Part shown: positions 1-7,641 of the stretch, piece by piece
Layout: every line of letters begins with the position of its first letter
Numbering within the stretch: the first letter of the stretch is position 1
Assembly (NCBI GenBank): GCA_002403175.1
Contig: DHHG01000080.1
Location: forward strand, 1 to 20,578
Reading direction: 5' to 3'
DNA length: 20,578 nucleotides
Origin: Syntrophaceae bacterium UBA4778
Lineage (GTDB): Bacteria > Desulfobacterota > Syntrophia > Syntrophales > UBA4778
The notes under the pieces: model-generated
Database searches by the model: none
Told to the model about the DNA's origin: nothing
The model's input: the letters and a program-made list of their open reading frames with translations, nothing else
Made by a program: the position numbers and the translations under genes

Positions 1-1784
1 TTCATCTTGACATCCGAAATGCCTTTAGCTTCGAACAGTTCTAAAATAGCACTGCCGAATCCGCCCATTAGGACATTTTCTTCAACCGTAATGACCCTTT
101 TAACGGAAAGAGCAATGGAACAAAGGAGTTCTTCATCCAAGGGCTTTACGAAGCGGCAGTTCACAACAGTTGCTTCTATCCCATTCTGTTTTAATTTTTT
201 TGCGGCCTCCAACGCTGGGTAAACTGTCGCTCCAATGGCCAGAATTGCAGCATCCCGACCCTCGGTCAAAACTTCACTTTTACCTATGGGAAGCTCCCTA
301 ATTCCTCCATTCAAAGGGACTCCCATTGCTTTACCCCTGGGATATCTTATTGCTGCTGGGAAACCAGACAGAATGGCGGTTTTCAACATAGACCGCAATT
401 CATCTTCATCTTTAGGAGCCATAACAATCAGGTTGGGAATATGACGTAAATACGAGAAATCAAACAAGCCATGATGAGTCGGCCCATCATCTCCCACAAA
501 ACCTCCCCGATCCATCGCAAATACAACGGGCAATTTTTGGATACAGACATCATGAAGTATTTGATCGTACCCCCTTTGGAGGAAAGTCGAATAGATAGCC
601 ACAACGGGAATAAATCCCTCCGTTGCCAAGCCGGATGCGAACGTAACTCCATGCTGTTCAGCAATTCCAACATCATAAAATCGATCCGGCATTTCCCGGG
701 AGAAAAGCTCTAATCCGGTACCTTGGCACATGGCCGCAGTAACCGCTACAATTCGGGGGTCATTTTCAGCCAGTTCGAGAAGGGTTTTTCCGAATACTTC
801 GGTGTAGGTCGGAGGTGAATCAACATCCAGAAGAGGTATTCCCGTATTAATATCAAATGGACCGATACCATGAAATTTCGACGGGTCCTCCTCTGCATAT
901 CTATACCCTTTTCCTTTTTTGGTTATGACATGGACCAGGACAGGTCGCTTCAAGTCTTTAATATTTTGTAAATTTTTAATTAGATGATCCAATCGATGGC
1001 CTTCAAGCGGCCCCACATATCGAAATCCAAGTTCCTCAAACAACATCCCCGGCACAAAAAGGCCTTTAAAGAACCCCAACGCATTCTGGACAAATTTAAT
1101 AATCAGGCCACCTAAAACGGGTATCACTTTTAAAATTGTTTTTACCTCTTGTCTCAATCGGATCACATTCTGTCCGGTCAGGATCCTATAGAGATAAGAT
1201 GACAAGGCACCCACATTGGATGAGATGGACATTTCATTGTCATTTAGAATGATTATTAAATCCTTCTTCCGATCGCCAGCCCAGTTCAATCCTTCATATG
1301 CCATGCCGGCCGTCATGGACCCATCGCCAATAACAACAATTACTTTAAAATCTTCTCCCTTCAGGCAACGGGCCTCAGCAATTCCGGAAGCTGCGGAAAC
1401 AGATGTACTGCTATGCCCGGTATTGAAAACATCATAACTACTCTCTTCTCTTCTGGGAAAACCGCAAACGCCTCCTTTTTGGCGAAGCGTATGAAATGTT
1501 TCTCTTCTTCCTGTAATGATTTTATGTGCATACGCCTGATGACCTACATCCCAGACGATCTTATCGTTAGGGGTATTAAACACATAATGCAATGCAAGGG
1601 TCAACTCTACTGCGCCAAGTGAAGACGCAAGATGTCCGCCATTGGCGGAAACGGTCTTGATTATCATTTCCCGAATCTCTTCTGACAACATGTTCAATTG
1701 CGGCAAATTCAGGTCCTTTATATCTGCCGGAGAATGAACATTTGACAAAATGTGAAGTGATTCTTTTTTTTCCTTTTTCTTCAT
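1..1784 (-). CDS. dxs: 1-deoxy-D-xylulose-5-phosphate synthase (3' end outside window)
   Basis: The enzyme condenses pyruvate and glyceraldehyde-3-phosphate with thiamine diphosphate, the first step of the MEP isoprenoid pathway in the cytoplasm. I translated the minus strand from the ATG at 1784 (MKKKEKKESLHILSN) and it stays open to base 1. Visible family marks are SANGGHLASSLGAVELT, the VWDVGHQAYAHK segment, the thiamine-diphosphate motif GDGSMTAGMAYEGLN with a downstream N, and the transketolase-type IAEQHGVTFASGLA segment with its catalytic Glu. About 594 residues are visible, so only the extreme C-terminus is missing. The Shine-Dalgarno sequence before the ATG is weak, and an in-frame TTG lies eight codons upstream, so the exact start is uncertain. 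It is the last visible gene of an xseA-xseB-ispA-dxs operon, 129 bases after ispA. The family assignment is very secure. Confidence 0.97.
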   Translation of the reverse strand, partial: MKKKEKKESLHILSNVHSPADIKDLNLPQLNMLSEEIREMIIKTVSANGGHLASSLGAVELTLALHYVFNTPNDKIVWDVGHQAYAHKIITGRRETFHTLRQKGGVCGFPRREESSYDVFNTGHSSTSVSAASGIAEARCLKGEDFKVIVVIGDGSMTAGMAYEGLNWAGDRKKDLIIILNDNEMSISSNVGALSSYLYRILTGQNVIRLRQEVKTILKVIPVLGGLIIKFVQNALGFFKGLFVPGMLFEELGFRYVGPLEGHRLDHLIKNLQNIKDLKRPVLVHVITKKGKGYRYAEEDPSKFHGIGPFDINTGIPLLDVDSPPTYTEVFGKTLLELAENDPRIVAVTAAMCQGTGLELFSREMPDRFYDVGIAEQHGVTFASGLATEGFIPVVAIYSTFLQRGYDQILHDVCIQKLPVVFAMDRGGFVGDDGPTHHGLFDFSYLRHIPNLIVMAPKDEDELRSMLKTAILSGFPAAIRYPRGKAMGVPLNGGIRELPIGKSEVLTEGRDAAILAIGATVYPALEAAKKLKQNGIEATVVNCRFVKPLDEELLCSIALSVKRVITVEENVLMGGFGSAILELFEAKGISDVKM

Positions 1785-1913
1785 GAATACGATCTTGTCC
1801 CGATACAATTTGCGATGTCTAAAATATATTGGCTCAGATCAGACTAGATAGCGATCTGTAAACAACATGCGTTCCTGAACAGCAACAGAAATCTCTTTCA
1901 AATTCCAACAACT

Positions 1914-2822
1914 CTAAATCTTTCTAAAAAAAATATACCTTGCTATTTGTCTCAGTGGTTCGGCCCTATGATCAAAGGCAGAAATTGCCGAGATGGCCTC
2001 TTCTATCAGCCTTCCTCCCTGTTCCTTCGAATATTCCAATCCCATAATTGCCGGATAAGTTGCCTTCTTCAAGGATTGATCGGCTCCGGGATTTTTTCCC
2101 ATCAGTTCGCAACTGCCTTCAATATCAAGAATATCGTCCGCTATCTGAAACGCAAGGCCGACTTTTTTCCCGTACTCACAAAGGCAATCGCAGGCCTTAT
2201 GGTCTGCCCCGCCCAGCACGGCACCCGACCTCACAGAAGCAAGAATTAATGCCCCTGTCTTGCGGGTATGGATAAAATCCAGTGTATCAGGATTTATTTT
2301 TTTACCTTCTGACTGTATATCTGCCACTTGCCCGCCGATCATTCCAAACCAACCTACCGCCTTGGCGATATCATGGATGACTTCCAAACAAGTCTCTGCA
2401 GAAATTTTTCGGACTTGTTCCTTTTTGGTCATGAGATAAAAAGCTTCTGTGAGGAGTACATCTCCCGCCAGAACAGCCATCGCTTCACCGAAAACCTTGT
2501 GATTGGTCGGCTTTCCCCTGCGGAAATCATCGTCATCCATCGCTGGAAGATCGTCATGAATTAGCGAGTATGTATGAATAAGCTCAAGAGCGCAGGCAAA
2601 CGGAAGAACGTCCTCAATGCTGCCGCCTACTGCTTCAGCAGCAGCCAGACACAAAATCGACCTGATCCTTTTACCACCTGCAAAAGTACTGTAACGGGCG
2701 GCCTTGAAAATCGATTCAGGACAATTATCCTCACCTGGCAGACATCTATTCAGAGCTTCTTCCACAATGGATTTACGATTTCGAAGATATTGCTCCAATG
2801 CCGGGAGATCTTCAGCTGTCAT
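1914..2822 (-). CDS. ispA: Farnesyl/geranyl diphosphate synthase (polyprenyl synthetase)
   Basis: The protein extends allylic diphosphates with isopentenyl diphosphate to make farnesyl (possibly geranylgeranyl) diphosphate. The first aspartate-rich motif is DDLPAMDDDDFRRGK and the second is DDILD. GGKRIRS near the N-terminus and TRKTGALI in the middle are family-typical. I chose the ATG at 2822 (MTAEDLP) because GGAGG lies 8 bases upstream. A GTG three codons earlier (2831) would also be in frame. The result is 302 residues, a normal length. The start overlaps the end of xseB by 11 bases, which implies translational coupling. The C-terminus ARYIFFRKI is encoded across a run of eight T residues. 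A one-base shift there would give a different and longer tail, so this end is worth checking against the reads. Chain-length specificity cannot be fixed from sequence alone. Confidence 0.95.
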   Translation of the reverse strand: MTAEDLPALEQYLRNRKSIVEEALNRCLPGEDNCPESIFKAARYSTFAGGKRIRSILCLAAAEAVGGSIEDVLPFACALELIHTYSLIHDDLPAMDDDDFRRGKPTNHKVFGEAMAVLAGDVLLTEAFYLMTKKEQVRKISAETCLEVIHDIAKAVGWFGMIGGQVADIQSEGKKINPDTLDFIHTRKTGALILASVRSGAVLGGADHKACDCLCEYGKKVGLAFQIADDILDIEGSCELMGKNPGADQSLKKATYPAIMGLEYSKEQGGRLIEEAISAISAFDHRAEPLRQIARYIFFRKI

Positions 2823-3048
2823 TGGTTTCACCTCCAGGAAAAGGTTTTATGACCAATCCTTGTTCGCCTTTGGTCAAAACCTCCACTTTTCTCTCTGCTT
2901 CATCGAGTTTGCGACTGCAAAAACCTGATAATCGAATGCCTTCCTCAAACGCTTTCAGCGATTCATCCAGACTCAGATCACCACATTCCAGTTTTCTTAC
3001 AATCTCCTCTAATCTAGTCAATGCCTCTTCGAACTTCTTCTCAGCCAT
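2812..3048 (-). CDS. xseB: Exodeoxyribonuclease VII small subunit
   Basis: This 78-residue helical protein (MAEKKFEEALTRLEEIV) is the small subunit of exonuclease VII, which degrades single-stranded DNA from both ends into oligonucleotides. The pattern LEEIVRKLECGDLSLDESLKAFEEGIRL is the family hallmark. Several copies assemble on each XseA subunit. It starts 5 bases after the xseA stop and its 3' end overlaps the ispA start, so the three genes are almost certainly one transcript. Length and motif match the family. No anomaly is seen. Confidence 0.96.
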   Translation of the reverse strand: MAEKKFEEALTRLEEIVRKLECGDLSLDESLKAFEEGIRLSGFCSRKLDEAERKVEVLTKGEQGLVIKPFPGGETNDS

Positions 3049-3053
3049 TCTAC

Positions 3054-4379
3054 CTACCTTTTAATTTCCCGAACCTCGGCCTTCAATTCACCCGATGAAA
3101 GCTGAACGTCCACCATACTACCCACACTCACCGATTCCGAATTGCGTATGATCCCCCCCCCCGGATGGAGTCGAACAATACTGTATCCTCTCTGCAATAC
3201 CGCAAGGGGGTTCATATTATTGAGAAGGGCTGTTTCGCTTAAAAAATCCTTTTTCAACGTATCGATTTGGTGAGTCATTGCGTACCTAAGATTCTTTTTT
3301 GAGTTTTCCAGCATCAACCGGCCATTCCTGACTTTTTCGGCAGGATTGAAGCCATATAGTCTTGCCTCTCCTAAAAGAAACTCCTTTCTGCTCATTCCTA
3401 CTCGGTTCGAAATGGCCAATTGGAGCCGATCCAGCATAATGTCAAGGTGAATTCGAAAATCAACAACCCGCTTTCTAGGGTGTTTTAATTGTTGGTGCAA
3501 GGATTTCAGATCGCTCCGGAACCGATTTACATTTCGGTGCATGCTCCTGAATAATCGGCTTTGAAAATCCGAAATGGTCTCCAGAAGATCCCTTCTGATC
3601 GGAGTTACCAATTCCGCAGCTGCGGAAGGTGTCGGAGCCCTCAGGTCTGCAACAAAGTCGCATATTGTAAAATCGACCTCATGTCCAACAGCCGATACGA
3701 CCGGAATTTTCGAGTTGTAAACAGCCCTGGCAACATGCTCATCGTTAAAAGGAGCAAGATCTTCCAGAGATCCCCCTCCTCTCGCAATAATGATGAGATC
3801 CAACTCGGAAAACCGGTTCAGGTATTCCAGTGCCGTTACAATTTCGGACGCCGCTTCCAACCCTTGTACCTTGACCGGAGAAATCAAAATATGCGTTGAT
3901 GGACAACGCCGTGCTGTAATGGTCAAAATATCCCGGATTACCGCTCCTGAAGGTGATGTAATAACACCTATTCGAGTGGGTAGACAGGGGATCCGCCTTT
4001 TGTGCTCGATATCAAATAGCCCCTCCTTATGCAGGCGAGCTTTGAGCTGTTCGAATGCGACCTGGAGCGCTCCGATTCCTTTTGGCTCAAATCTATCGAT
4101 TACGAGTTGGTATTCTCCGCGTTGATCATAAACAGTCACTGCAGCCCTGCAAACGACTTGCATGCCATCTTTCAGGATAAATTTTCCAAATTGCAGCGAT
4201 TGCCTGAAAACAACTGCCCTGATTTGGCTTTTCTCGTCTTTAAGCGTGAAATAAACATGCCCTGAAGGGGGCCGGCGAAGATTCGAGATTTCACCTTCTA
4301 TCCAGATCAGGCTAAAACTCGACTCCAGCAAGAATTTGATATTTAAGGTTAATTCACTTACTGATAAAATTGGCTTCAT
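3054..4379 (-). CDS. xseA: Exodeoxyribonuclease VII large subunit
   Basis: This is the catalytic subunit of exonuclease VII, 441 residues, a normal length. The N-terminal OB-fold region contains IWIEGEISNLRRPPSGHVYFTLKD. The catalytic core contains RIGVITSPSGAVIRDI, IIARGGGSLEDLAPFND and VVSAVGHEVDFTICDFVADLRAPTPSAAAELV, all family signatures. A long helical region (about 270-380) follows, and the C-terminus carries LAVLQRGYSIVR. The ATG at 4379 lacks a strong Shine-Dalgarno sequence, but the protein start (MKPILSVSELT) aligns with the usual family start. An odd point is a run of ten G residues on the coding strand (bases 3153-3162), encoding PGGG near the C-terminus. Such a tract is prone to slippage. 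It is the first gene of the minus-strand operon. Confidence 0.97.
   Translation of the reverse strand: MKPILSVSELTLNIKFLLESSFSLIWIEGEISNLRRPPSGHVYFTLKDEKSQIRAVVFRQSLQFGKFILKDGMQVVCRAAVTVYDQRGEYQLVIDRFEPKGIGALQVAFEQLKARLHKEGLFDIEHKRRIPCLPTRIGVITSPSGAVIRDILTITARRCPSTHILISPVKVQGLEAASEIVTALEYLNRFSELDLIIIARGGGSLEDLAPFNDEHVARAVYNSKIPVVSAVGHEVDFTICDFVADLRAPTPSAAAELVTPIRRDLLETISDFQSRLFRSMHRNVNRFRSDLKSLHQQLKHPRKRVVDFRIHLDIMLDRLQLAISNRVGMSRKEFLLGEARLYGFNPAEKVRNGRLMLENSKKNLRYAMTHQIDTLKKDFLSETALLNNMNPLAVLQRGYSIVRLHPGGGIIRNSESVSVGSMVDVQLSSGELKAEVREIKR
3153..3162. repeat. Ten-base G/C homopolymer inside xseA
   Basis: Ten consecutive C residues on the plus strand read as ten G residues in the xseA coding sequence, encoding Pro-Gly-Gly-Gly. 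The reading frame is intact through the tract in this assembly. Confidence 0.9.
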
Positions 4380-4754
4380 TCATATATCCAAAGCCTGAAT
4401 AAAACGTTTGTACTCGCCTTTTCAAGCATAAACAGCCATTTACATGATTTCATTATGAACCAAACCAAGAAATGCGCTGCAATATATCTAAAATACCTAG
4501 GAAATTAGACACGCTTGTCTATTCCCGAGAAGGTACAAGAATTTTAAAAGAGTAAAGTTATTATGAATTCAAAGGGTATGCAAGTCTTTTGTTATCTCTC
4601 CTTTACGCTGCTCTAAATTGAATCAATTGACATTTGAAGCCCTATGGTTTAAAAAATCGGGTTACAAATAAGAATATTCAGCAGTTTACTTTTTTCAATA
4701 GAGATTTACAAGAGTTTGAACCGGTTTATATCAAAAAAAGAGAGAGGTTTATCA
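4380..4754. other. Intergenic region between divergent xseA operon and DHS-like gene
   Basis: This AT-rich stretch of 375 bases must hold promoters for both the minus-strand xseA operon and the plus-strand deoxyhypusine-synthase-like gene. The plus-strand promoter candidate is listed separately. No convincing coding sequence, RNA gene or long repeat is seen. Confidence 0.6.
4627..4655 (+). promoter_or_regulatory. Sigma-70-type promoter candidate for the DHS-like gene
   Basis: A perfect -35 box TTGACA (4627-4632) is followed after 17 bases by TAAAAA (4650-4655). It points toward the gene that starts about 100 bases downstream. The -10 box is only a partial match. Confidence 0.5.
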
Positions 4755-5777
4755 ATGGTCATTAAGAAGAAAAAAGATTATCTTAAAAAAACGGTTGAAC
4801 ACGTCGATATCGCAGCGATCAATTCAGTGGGTATCATTAATGCCATGGAAAGAATGTCATTCACAGCCCGCGATATCGCAAACGGTTCCAAAATATTCAA
4901 CCGGATGCTTGCCGACCGGAATTGCGCAATCATTCTGACCATTGCAGGAAGCACCAGCGCGGCTGGCTGCATGAAAATTTACGCCGACATGGTGAAATAT
5001 AACATGGTTGACGCTATAGTCGCAACCGGAGCAACAATAGTTGATATGGATTTCTTCGAAGCCCTTGGATTTAAACACTATCAGGGGAATTGCCATGTAG
5101 ACGATCGGGAATTACGAAACCTTTATATCGATAGGATATATGATACGTATATCGATGAGGAGCAACTGCAAGCCTGCGATAAAGCGGTCAAGGAAATAGC
5201 GGACAGCCTTCCGCCAAAACCTTATTCCTCTCGTGAATTTATACGTGAAATGGGGAAATACCTGACCAAAAAATCTAAAAAGAAAGATTCTCTCGTACAG
5301 CTGGCGTATGAAAACAATGTACCTATTTTCTGCCCTGCATTTTCGGACTCAAGCGCCGGCTTCGGGCTGGTTTTACATCAGCACGAAAATCCTCAGGAAC
5401 ATGTCACTATTGATAGTGTTAAGGATTTTCGGGAATTAACCCAGGTCAAGATAAAGGCAAAAACGACCGGACTATTCATGATCGGTGGTGGCGTTCCAAA
5501 AAATTTCGCACAGGATACAGTAATTTGCGCCGAACTGTTGGGCAAAGAGGTTCCAATGCACAAATATGCAATCCAGATTACAGTAGCAGACGTCAGGGAT
5601 GGAGCTTGTTCAAGTTCTACCTTGAAAGAGGCCGCCTCGTGGGGAAAGGTAGATACGACATTCGAACAGATGATTTACGCGGAAGCTACTTCAGCCTTGC
5701 CTTTAATCGCGAGTTACGCATTTCATTCCGAAAAGTGGAAAAACCGGAAGAAATGGGAATTTTCTAATATTTTTTAA
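4755..5777 (+). CDS. Deoxyhypusine synthase family protein (polyamine-linked)
   Basis: The protein belongs to the NAD-dependent deoxyhypusine synthase fold. In eukaryotes and archaea this enzyme moves the aminobutyl group of spermidine onto eIF5A. Bacteria lack eIF5A, and bacterial relatives include homospermidine synthases and enzymes of unknown role. Visible marks are the NAD-binding LTIAGSTSAAG, VDAIVATGATIVDMDFFEALG, GLFMIGGGVPKN, and EAASWGKV, whose Lys corresponds to the active-site lysine of the family. I chose the ATG at 4755 (MVIKKKKDYL) because AGAGAGG lies 7 bases upstream, giving 340 residues. An in-frame ATG at 4716 would add 13 residues. The gene stands alone between its own promoter candidate and a strong terminator, just outside the element boundary. 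Family is certain, substrate is not. Confidence 0.9.
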   Translation: MVIKKKKDYLKKTVEHVDIAAINSVGIINAMERMSFTARDIANGSKIFNRMLADRNCAIILTIAGSTSAAGCMKIYADMVKYNMVDAIVATGATIVDMDFFEALGFKHYQGNCHVDDRELRNLYIDRIYDTYIDEEQLQACDKAVKEIADSLPPKPYSSREFIREMGKYLTKKSKKKDSLVQLAYENNVPIFCPAFSDSSAGFGLVLHQHENPQEHVTIDSVKDFRELTQVKIKAKTTGLFMIGGGVPKNFAQDTVICAELLGKEVPMHKYAIQITVADVRDGACSSSTLKEAASWGKVDTTFEQMIYAEATSALPLIASYAFHSEKWKNRKKWEFSNIF

Positions 5778-5795
5778 AAGACGAATCAAAAAATT

Positions 5796-5822
5796 GGGCG
5801 GTCATTAGATCGCCCTTTTTTT
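5796..5822 (+). terminator. Rho-independent terminator of the DHS-like gene
   Basis: GGGCGGTC pairs with GATCGCCC (8 bp, 4-base loop) and is followed by a run of T residues, 18 bases after the stop codon. Confidence 0.92.
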
Positions 5823-5966
5823 GTTCAAACCTGAAACGTAAATACTGAAAGAAAACCGGTTGTTAATGCTTTCTCAACCGGTATGCACGCGATAAATCGA
5901 TCTGGCCTTCTAAATTTAAAACCCTGATAGAACCCAAGGCAAGACTTCAGGCAGAGGGGAAAAAAA

Positions 5967-5980
5967 TGGTGGGATGAGGG
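5967..5980. repeat. attL candidate: imperfect copy of the tRNA-Ala 3' end
   Basis: TGGTGGGATGAGGG matches the tRNA 3' end at 14830-14844 over 14 of 15 positions with a single-base gap. Read on the minus strand it is followed by seven T residues, as expected just behind a tRNA 3' end. The match is short, so on its own it would be weak. Its position 62 bases outside the left ATACCCC pair supports it. Confidence 0.55.
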
Positions 5981-6042
5981 CTATTTAACTGACTGCCCAA
6001 GCAACTGAAATGCTACGATTATTGAATGATTAAAAAACTAGT

Positions 6043-6062
6043 ATACCCCTAAAAATACCCCC
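6043..6062. repeat. Left pair of ATACCCC repeats (integrase arm-site candidates)
   Basis: ATACCCC at 6043-6049 and ATACCCC(C) at 6055-6062 are 12 bases apart and preceded by ACTAG. The same order and spacing recurs at the integrase end (14698 and 14710). Arm-type integrase binding sites normally occur as clusters at both element ends. Confidence 0.6.
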
Positions 6063-6266
6063 AAAATTCGTTCTTCCTGGACTTTTGGGCCTTATGTTCC
6101 ATAACCCAAGGCGCTACGCGAAGAGCTTACCCGAGTTGATTCCCTGATAAGCTATTTTCTTTTTTTGAAATTGTGCTTACAAAAAGCGGATGCTTTCACA
6201 ATCGCCAATCACAAATTATATTCTTCCCTTCCTTCTTAGATCAATCGAGTTAAACGATATTTGACG

Positions 6267-6295
6267 TTGACACAAATTACCAATGCCTATATGCA
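6267..6295 (+). promoter_or_regulatory. Promoter candidate of the lipoprotein gene
   Basis: TTGACA (6267-6272) is followed by 17 bases and TATGCA (6290-6295). The -35 is perfect and the -10 is weak. The gene starts about 50 bases downstream. Confidence 0.5.
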
Positions 6296-6313
6296 TTCCT
6301 GTCGTGAATGCAT
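6291..6313. promoter_or_regulatory. Operator candidate: 8-bp inverted repeat over the -10 box
   Basis: ATGCATTC and GAATGCAT form a perfect inverted repeat with a 7-base centre. It overlaps the -10 box and the expected transcription start, a typical position for a repressor site. The cognate protein is unknown. Confidence 0.5.
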
Positions 6314-6343
6314 TGCCAATAAATAAGAAAGGAAAGGTATTTC

Positions 6344-7087
6344 ATGAAGAAATCGATTGCTCTATTTGCTCTTATCGCGCTGTGTTTCGGATGCTCCAGT
6401 CCAAGAGCATGGACTTACAAATCTGAACCTTTCGTTAAACAATCGCCAATTATCAACAAGACAGTCGTTGTGCCGCCTTTTTCAGATCAGAGGACAAATG
6501 AAAACAGTAATTATTTAGCGATGTATCTGATCCCACTTATGCCTTTTGGGTGGCAGGATTTCAATACCCCGGAAGGATCGAATCTTCATTGCTCAAGTGG
6601 TCTATGGCAGTTTCGTCCCAATGAGGATTTTGCAAAAGCCGTAGCTGAAGAAGTTCACAATGCTAGCATATTCAAGGAGGCGTTCTTCTCATTTAAAACC
6701 GGAGATGGCGATTTGATTCTTAGGGGGAAAATTGAAGCCACTGGATATAACTGTAAAATGATAACCTATGGGCTTTCTGTTTACGGTCCCCTCCTCTGGT
6801 ATTTTGGATTTCCTTCTACAGTAGTCGATAATCAATTGCACATGAATTTGAAACTTGTTGATCAAAGGACAGAAGATGTTATTTGGGAAAGAAGTTTTAA
6901 GAAGAACGATGGCAATGTTTCTGTTGGCATATATTCATTTAAGTCAGATTTTCTTTACGACAACCTCATGAAGGAAATAATGAAGGAAGCCATACCTGAT
7001 CTGAGACTTAAACTTGCAGAATACCAGAAGAAACAGACGGCAATTAATGATAAATTTAAGATTATACCCGTTATCTCTAAGGAGTAA
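6344..7087 (+). CDS. Putative lipoprotein of unknown function (element cargo)
   Basis: The 247-residue protein begins MKKSIALFALIALCFGCSS. This is a short charged start, a hydrophobic stretch and a Cys followed by Ser-Ser, consistent with lipid attachment at Cys17, although the lipobox (CFGC) is not canonical. The mature part has VVVPPFSDQR early, DLILRGKIEATG in the middle and LVDQRTEDVIWERSF later. That alpha/beta look is known from several small periplasmic lipoproteins, but I do not recognise a named family. The start is well supported by GGAAAGG 6 bases upstream. The gene has its own promoter, possible operator and terminator and points against the main gene direction of the element. This is the usual layout of a cargo ('moron') gene expressed from an integrated element. 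A role at the cell surface is inference only. Confidence 0.75.
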   Translation: MKKSIALFALIALCFGCSSPRAWTYKSEPFVKQSPIINKTVVVPPFSDQRTNENSNYLAMYLIPLMPFGWQDFNTPEGSNLHCSSGLWQFRPNEDFAKAVAEEVHNASIFKEAFFSFKTGDGDLILRGKIEATGYNCKMITYGLSVYGPLLWYFGFPSTVVDNQLHMNLKLVDQRTEDVIWERSFKKNDGNVSVGIYSFKSDFLYDNLMKEIMKEAIPDLRLKLAEYQKKQTAINDKFKIIPVISKE

Positions 7088-7156
7088 TCACAAGAGGTTA
7101 AGGCCGATTGTTTTTATGACACCAAACCAAAAAATTTTAGCCTGGAAGTAAATCGA

Positions 7157-7196
7157 GGGCGTCATGACCAAAAATAGGTCGTGCCGCCCCGTTTTA
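7157..7196 (+). terminator. Terminator behind the lipoprotein gene
   Basis: GGGCG and inner GACC pair with GGTC and CGCCC around a short AAAAATA loop, with a partly mismatched middle. CGTTTTATTT follows. It closes the lipoprotein transcription unit about 70 bases after the stop codon. Confidence 0.7.
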
Positions 7197-7311
7197 TTTA
7201 AAGAAAACAGTAGCTCCCCCCTGTCGCGTCAATAGGATGCAATGTTTCCGGGGACTACAGTGGGAACAAAGAGTTGAGTGACGTCCAGATAACGAAGAAG
7301 AGCCCCATCCC

Positions 7312-7641
7312 TTAATCCCCTAACAGCGAGTTTTTCCCCAACGTCAACGTGCTTGGATCTACACCCATCGGTCCCGTCAGCATCGTACCACTCAAGCCCC
7401 CCTTAGAGGCTTGCTGTGCTGCGGCGAGGATCGCGCCAACATTGGATCTACGCTGATTGACCCGGTTGGTCGCCTCATCCTGAAGCTTCGCGGTTTGATT
7501 GGCGGCGAATTCGGCGTCCTCTTTGGCATGTTGCTGCTTTCGGCTACTATCTACCCCGGAAGCTATCGCGTAACTTGCGCCTCCAACGGCTGCTGTAGCC
7601 AATACAACCTGGGCGACTACGGCGGTTACGGCTGATGACAT
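7312..7641 (-). CDS. Small phage virion-associated-like protein
   Basis: The ATG at 7641 (MSSAVTAVVAQ) is preceded by GAGGAGAG at good spacing and is preferred over an upstream start at 7719. The 109-residue protein has a hydrophobic Ala/Val/Gly-rich N-terminus (about 1-28), a polar heptad-like helix rich in Ala, Gln and Arg (about 32-75), and a C-terminus TMLTGPMGVDPSTLTLGKNSLLGD. From memory, this layout with a terminal TxLTGPxGV...LGKxxLLG tail recurs in small structural or internal virion proteins of tailed phages. I cannot run a search to confirm it. It is the only possible structural gene in the element. It could let the satellite mark or modify a helper particle, or be a relic of a prophage. 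The function is not established. Confidence 0.6.
   Translation of the reverse strand: MSSAVTAVVAQVVLATAAVGGASYAIASGVDSSRKQQHAKEDAEFAANQTAKLQDEATNRVNQRRSNVGAILAAAQQASKGGLSGTMLTGPMGVDPSTLTLGKNSLLGD

Larger units (their letters stand above)
5778..6343. other. Gene-free region spanning the left end of the element
   Basis: No supported gene lies in these 566 bases. In order they hold the terminator (5796-5822), an 8-bp inverted repeat ACCGGTTG/CAACCGGT (5855-5882) without a T-run, the imperfect tRNA-Ala 3'-end copy (5967-5980), two ATACCCC repeats (6043-6062), about 200 bases without recognisable structure, then the promoter and operator candidate of the lipoprotein gene (6261-6313). Confidence 0.7.

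Noticed and set aside
7..713. Several short frames on both strands at the left edge
   Set aside because: The minus-strand dxs translation is continuous through this region, so these are shadow frames.
5855..5882. Inverted repeat ACCGGTTG/CAACCGGT as a second terminator
   Set aside because: There is no T-run on either side and a strong terminator already lies just upstream. It is noted only as a short palindrome.
7411..7635. Plus-strand 74-codon frame opposite the virion-like gene
   Set aside because: The minus-strand frame has a clear Shine-Dalgarno site and a phage-like C-terminus. The plus frame has neither.
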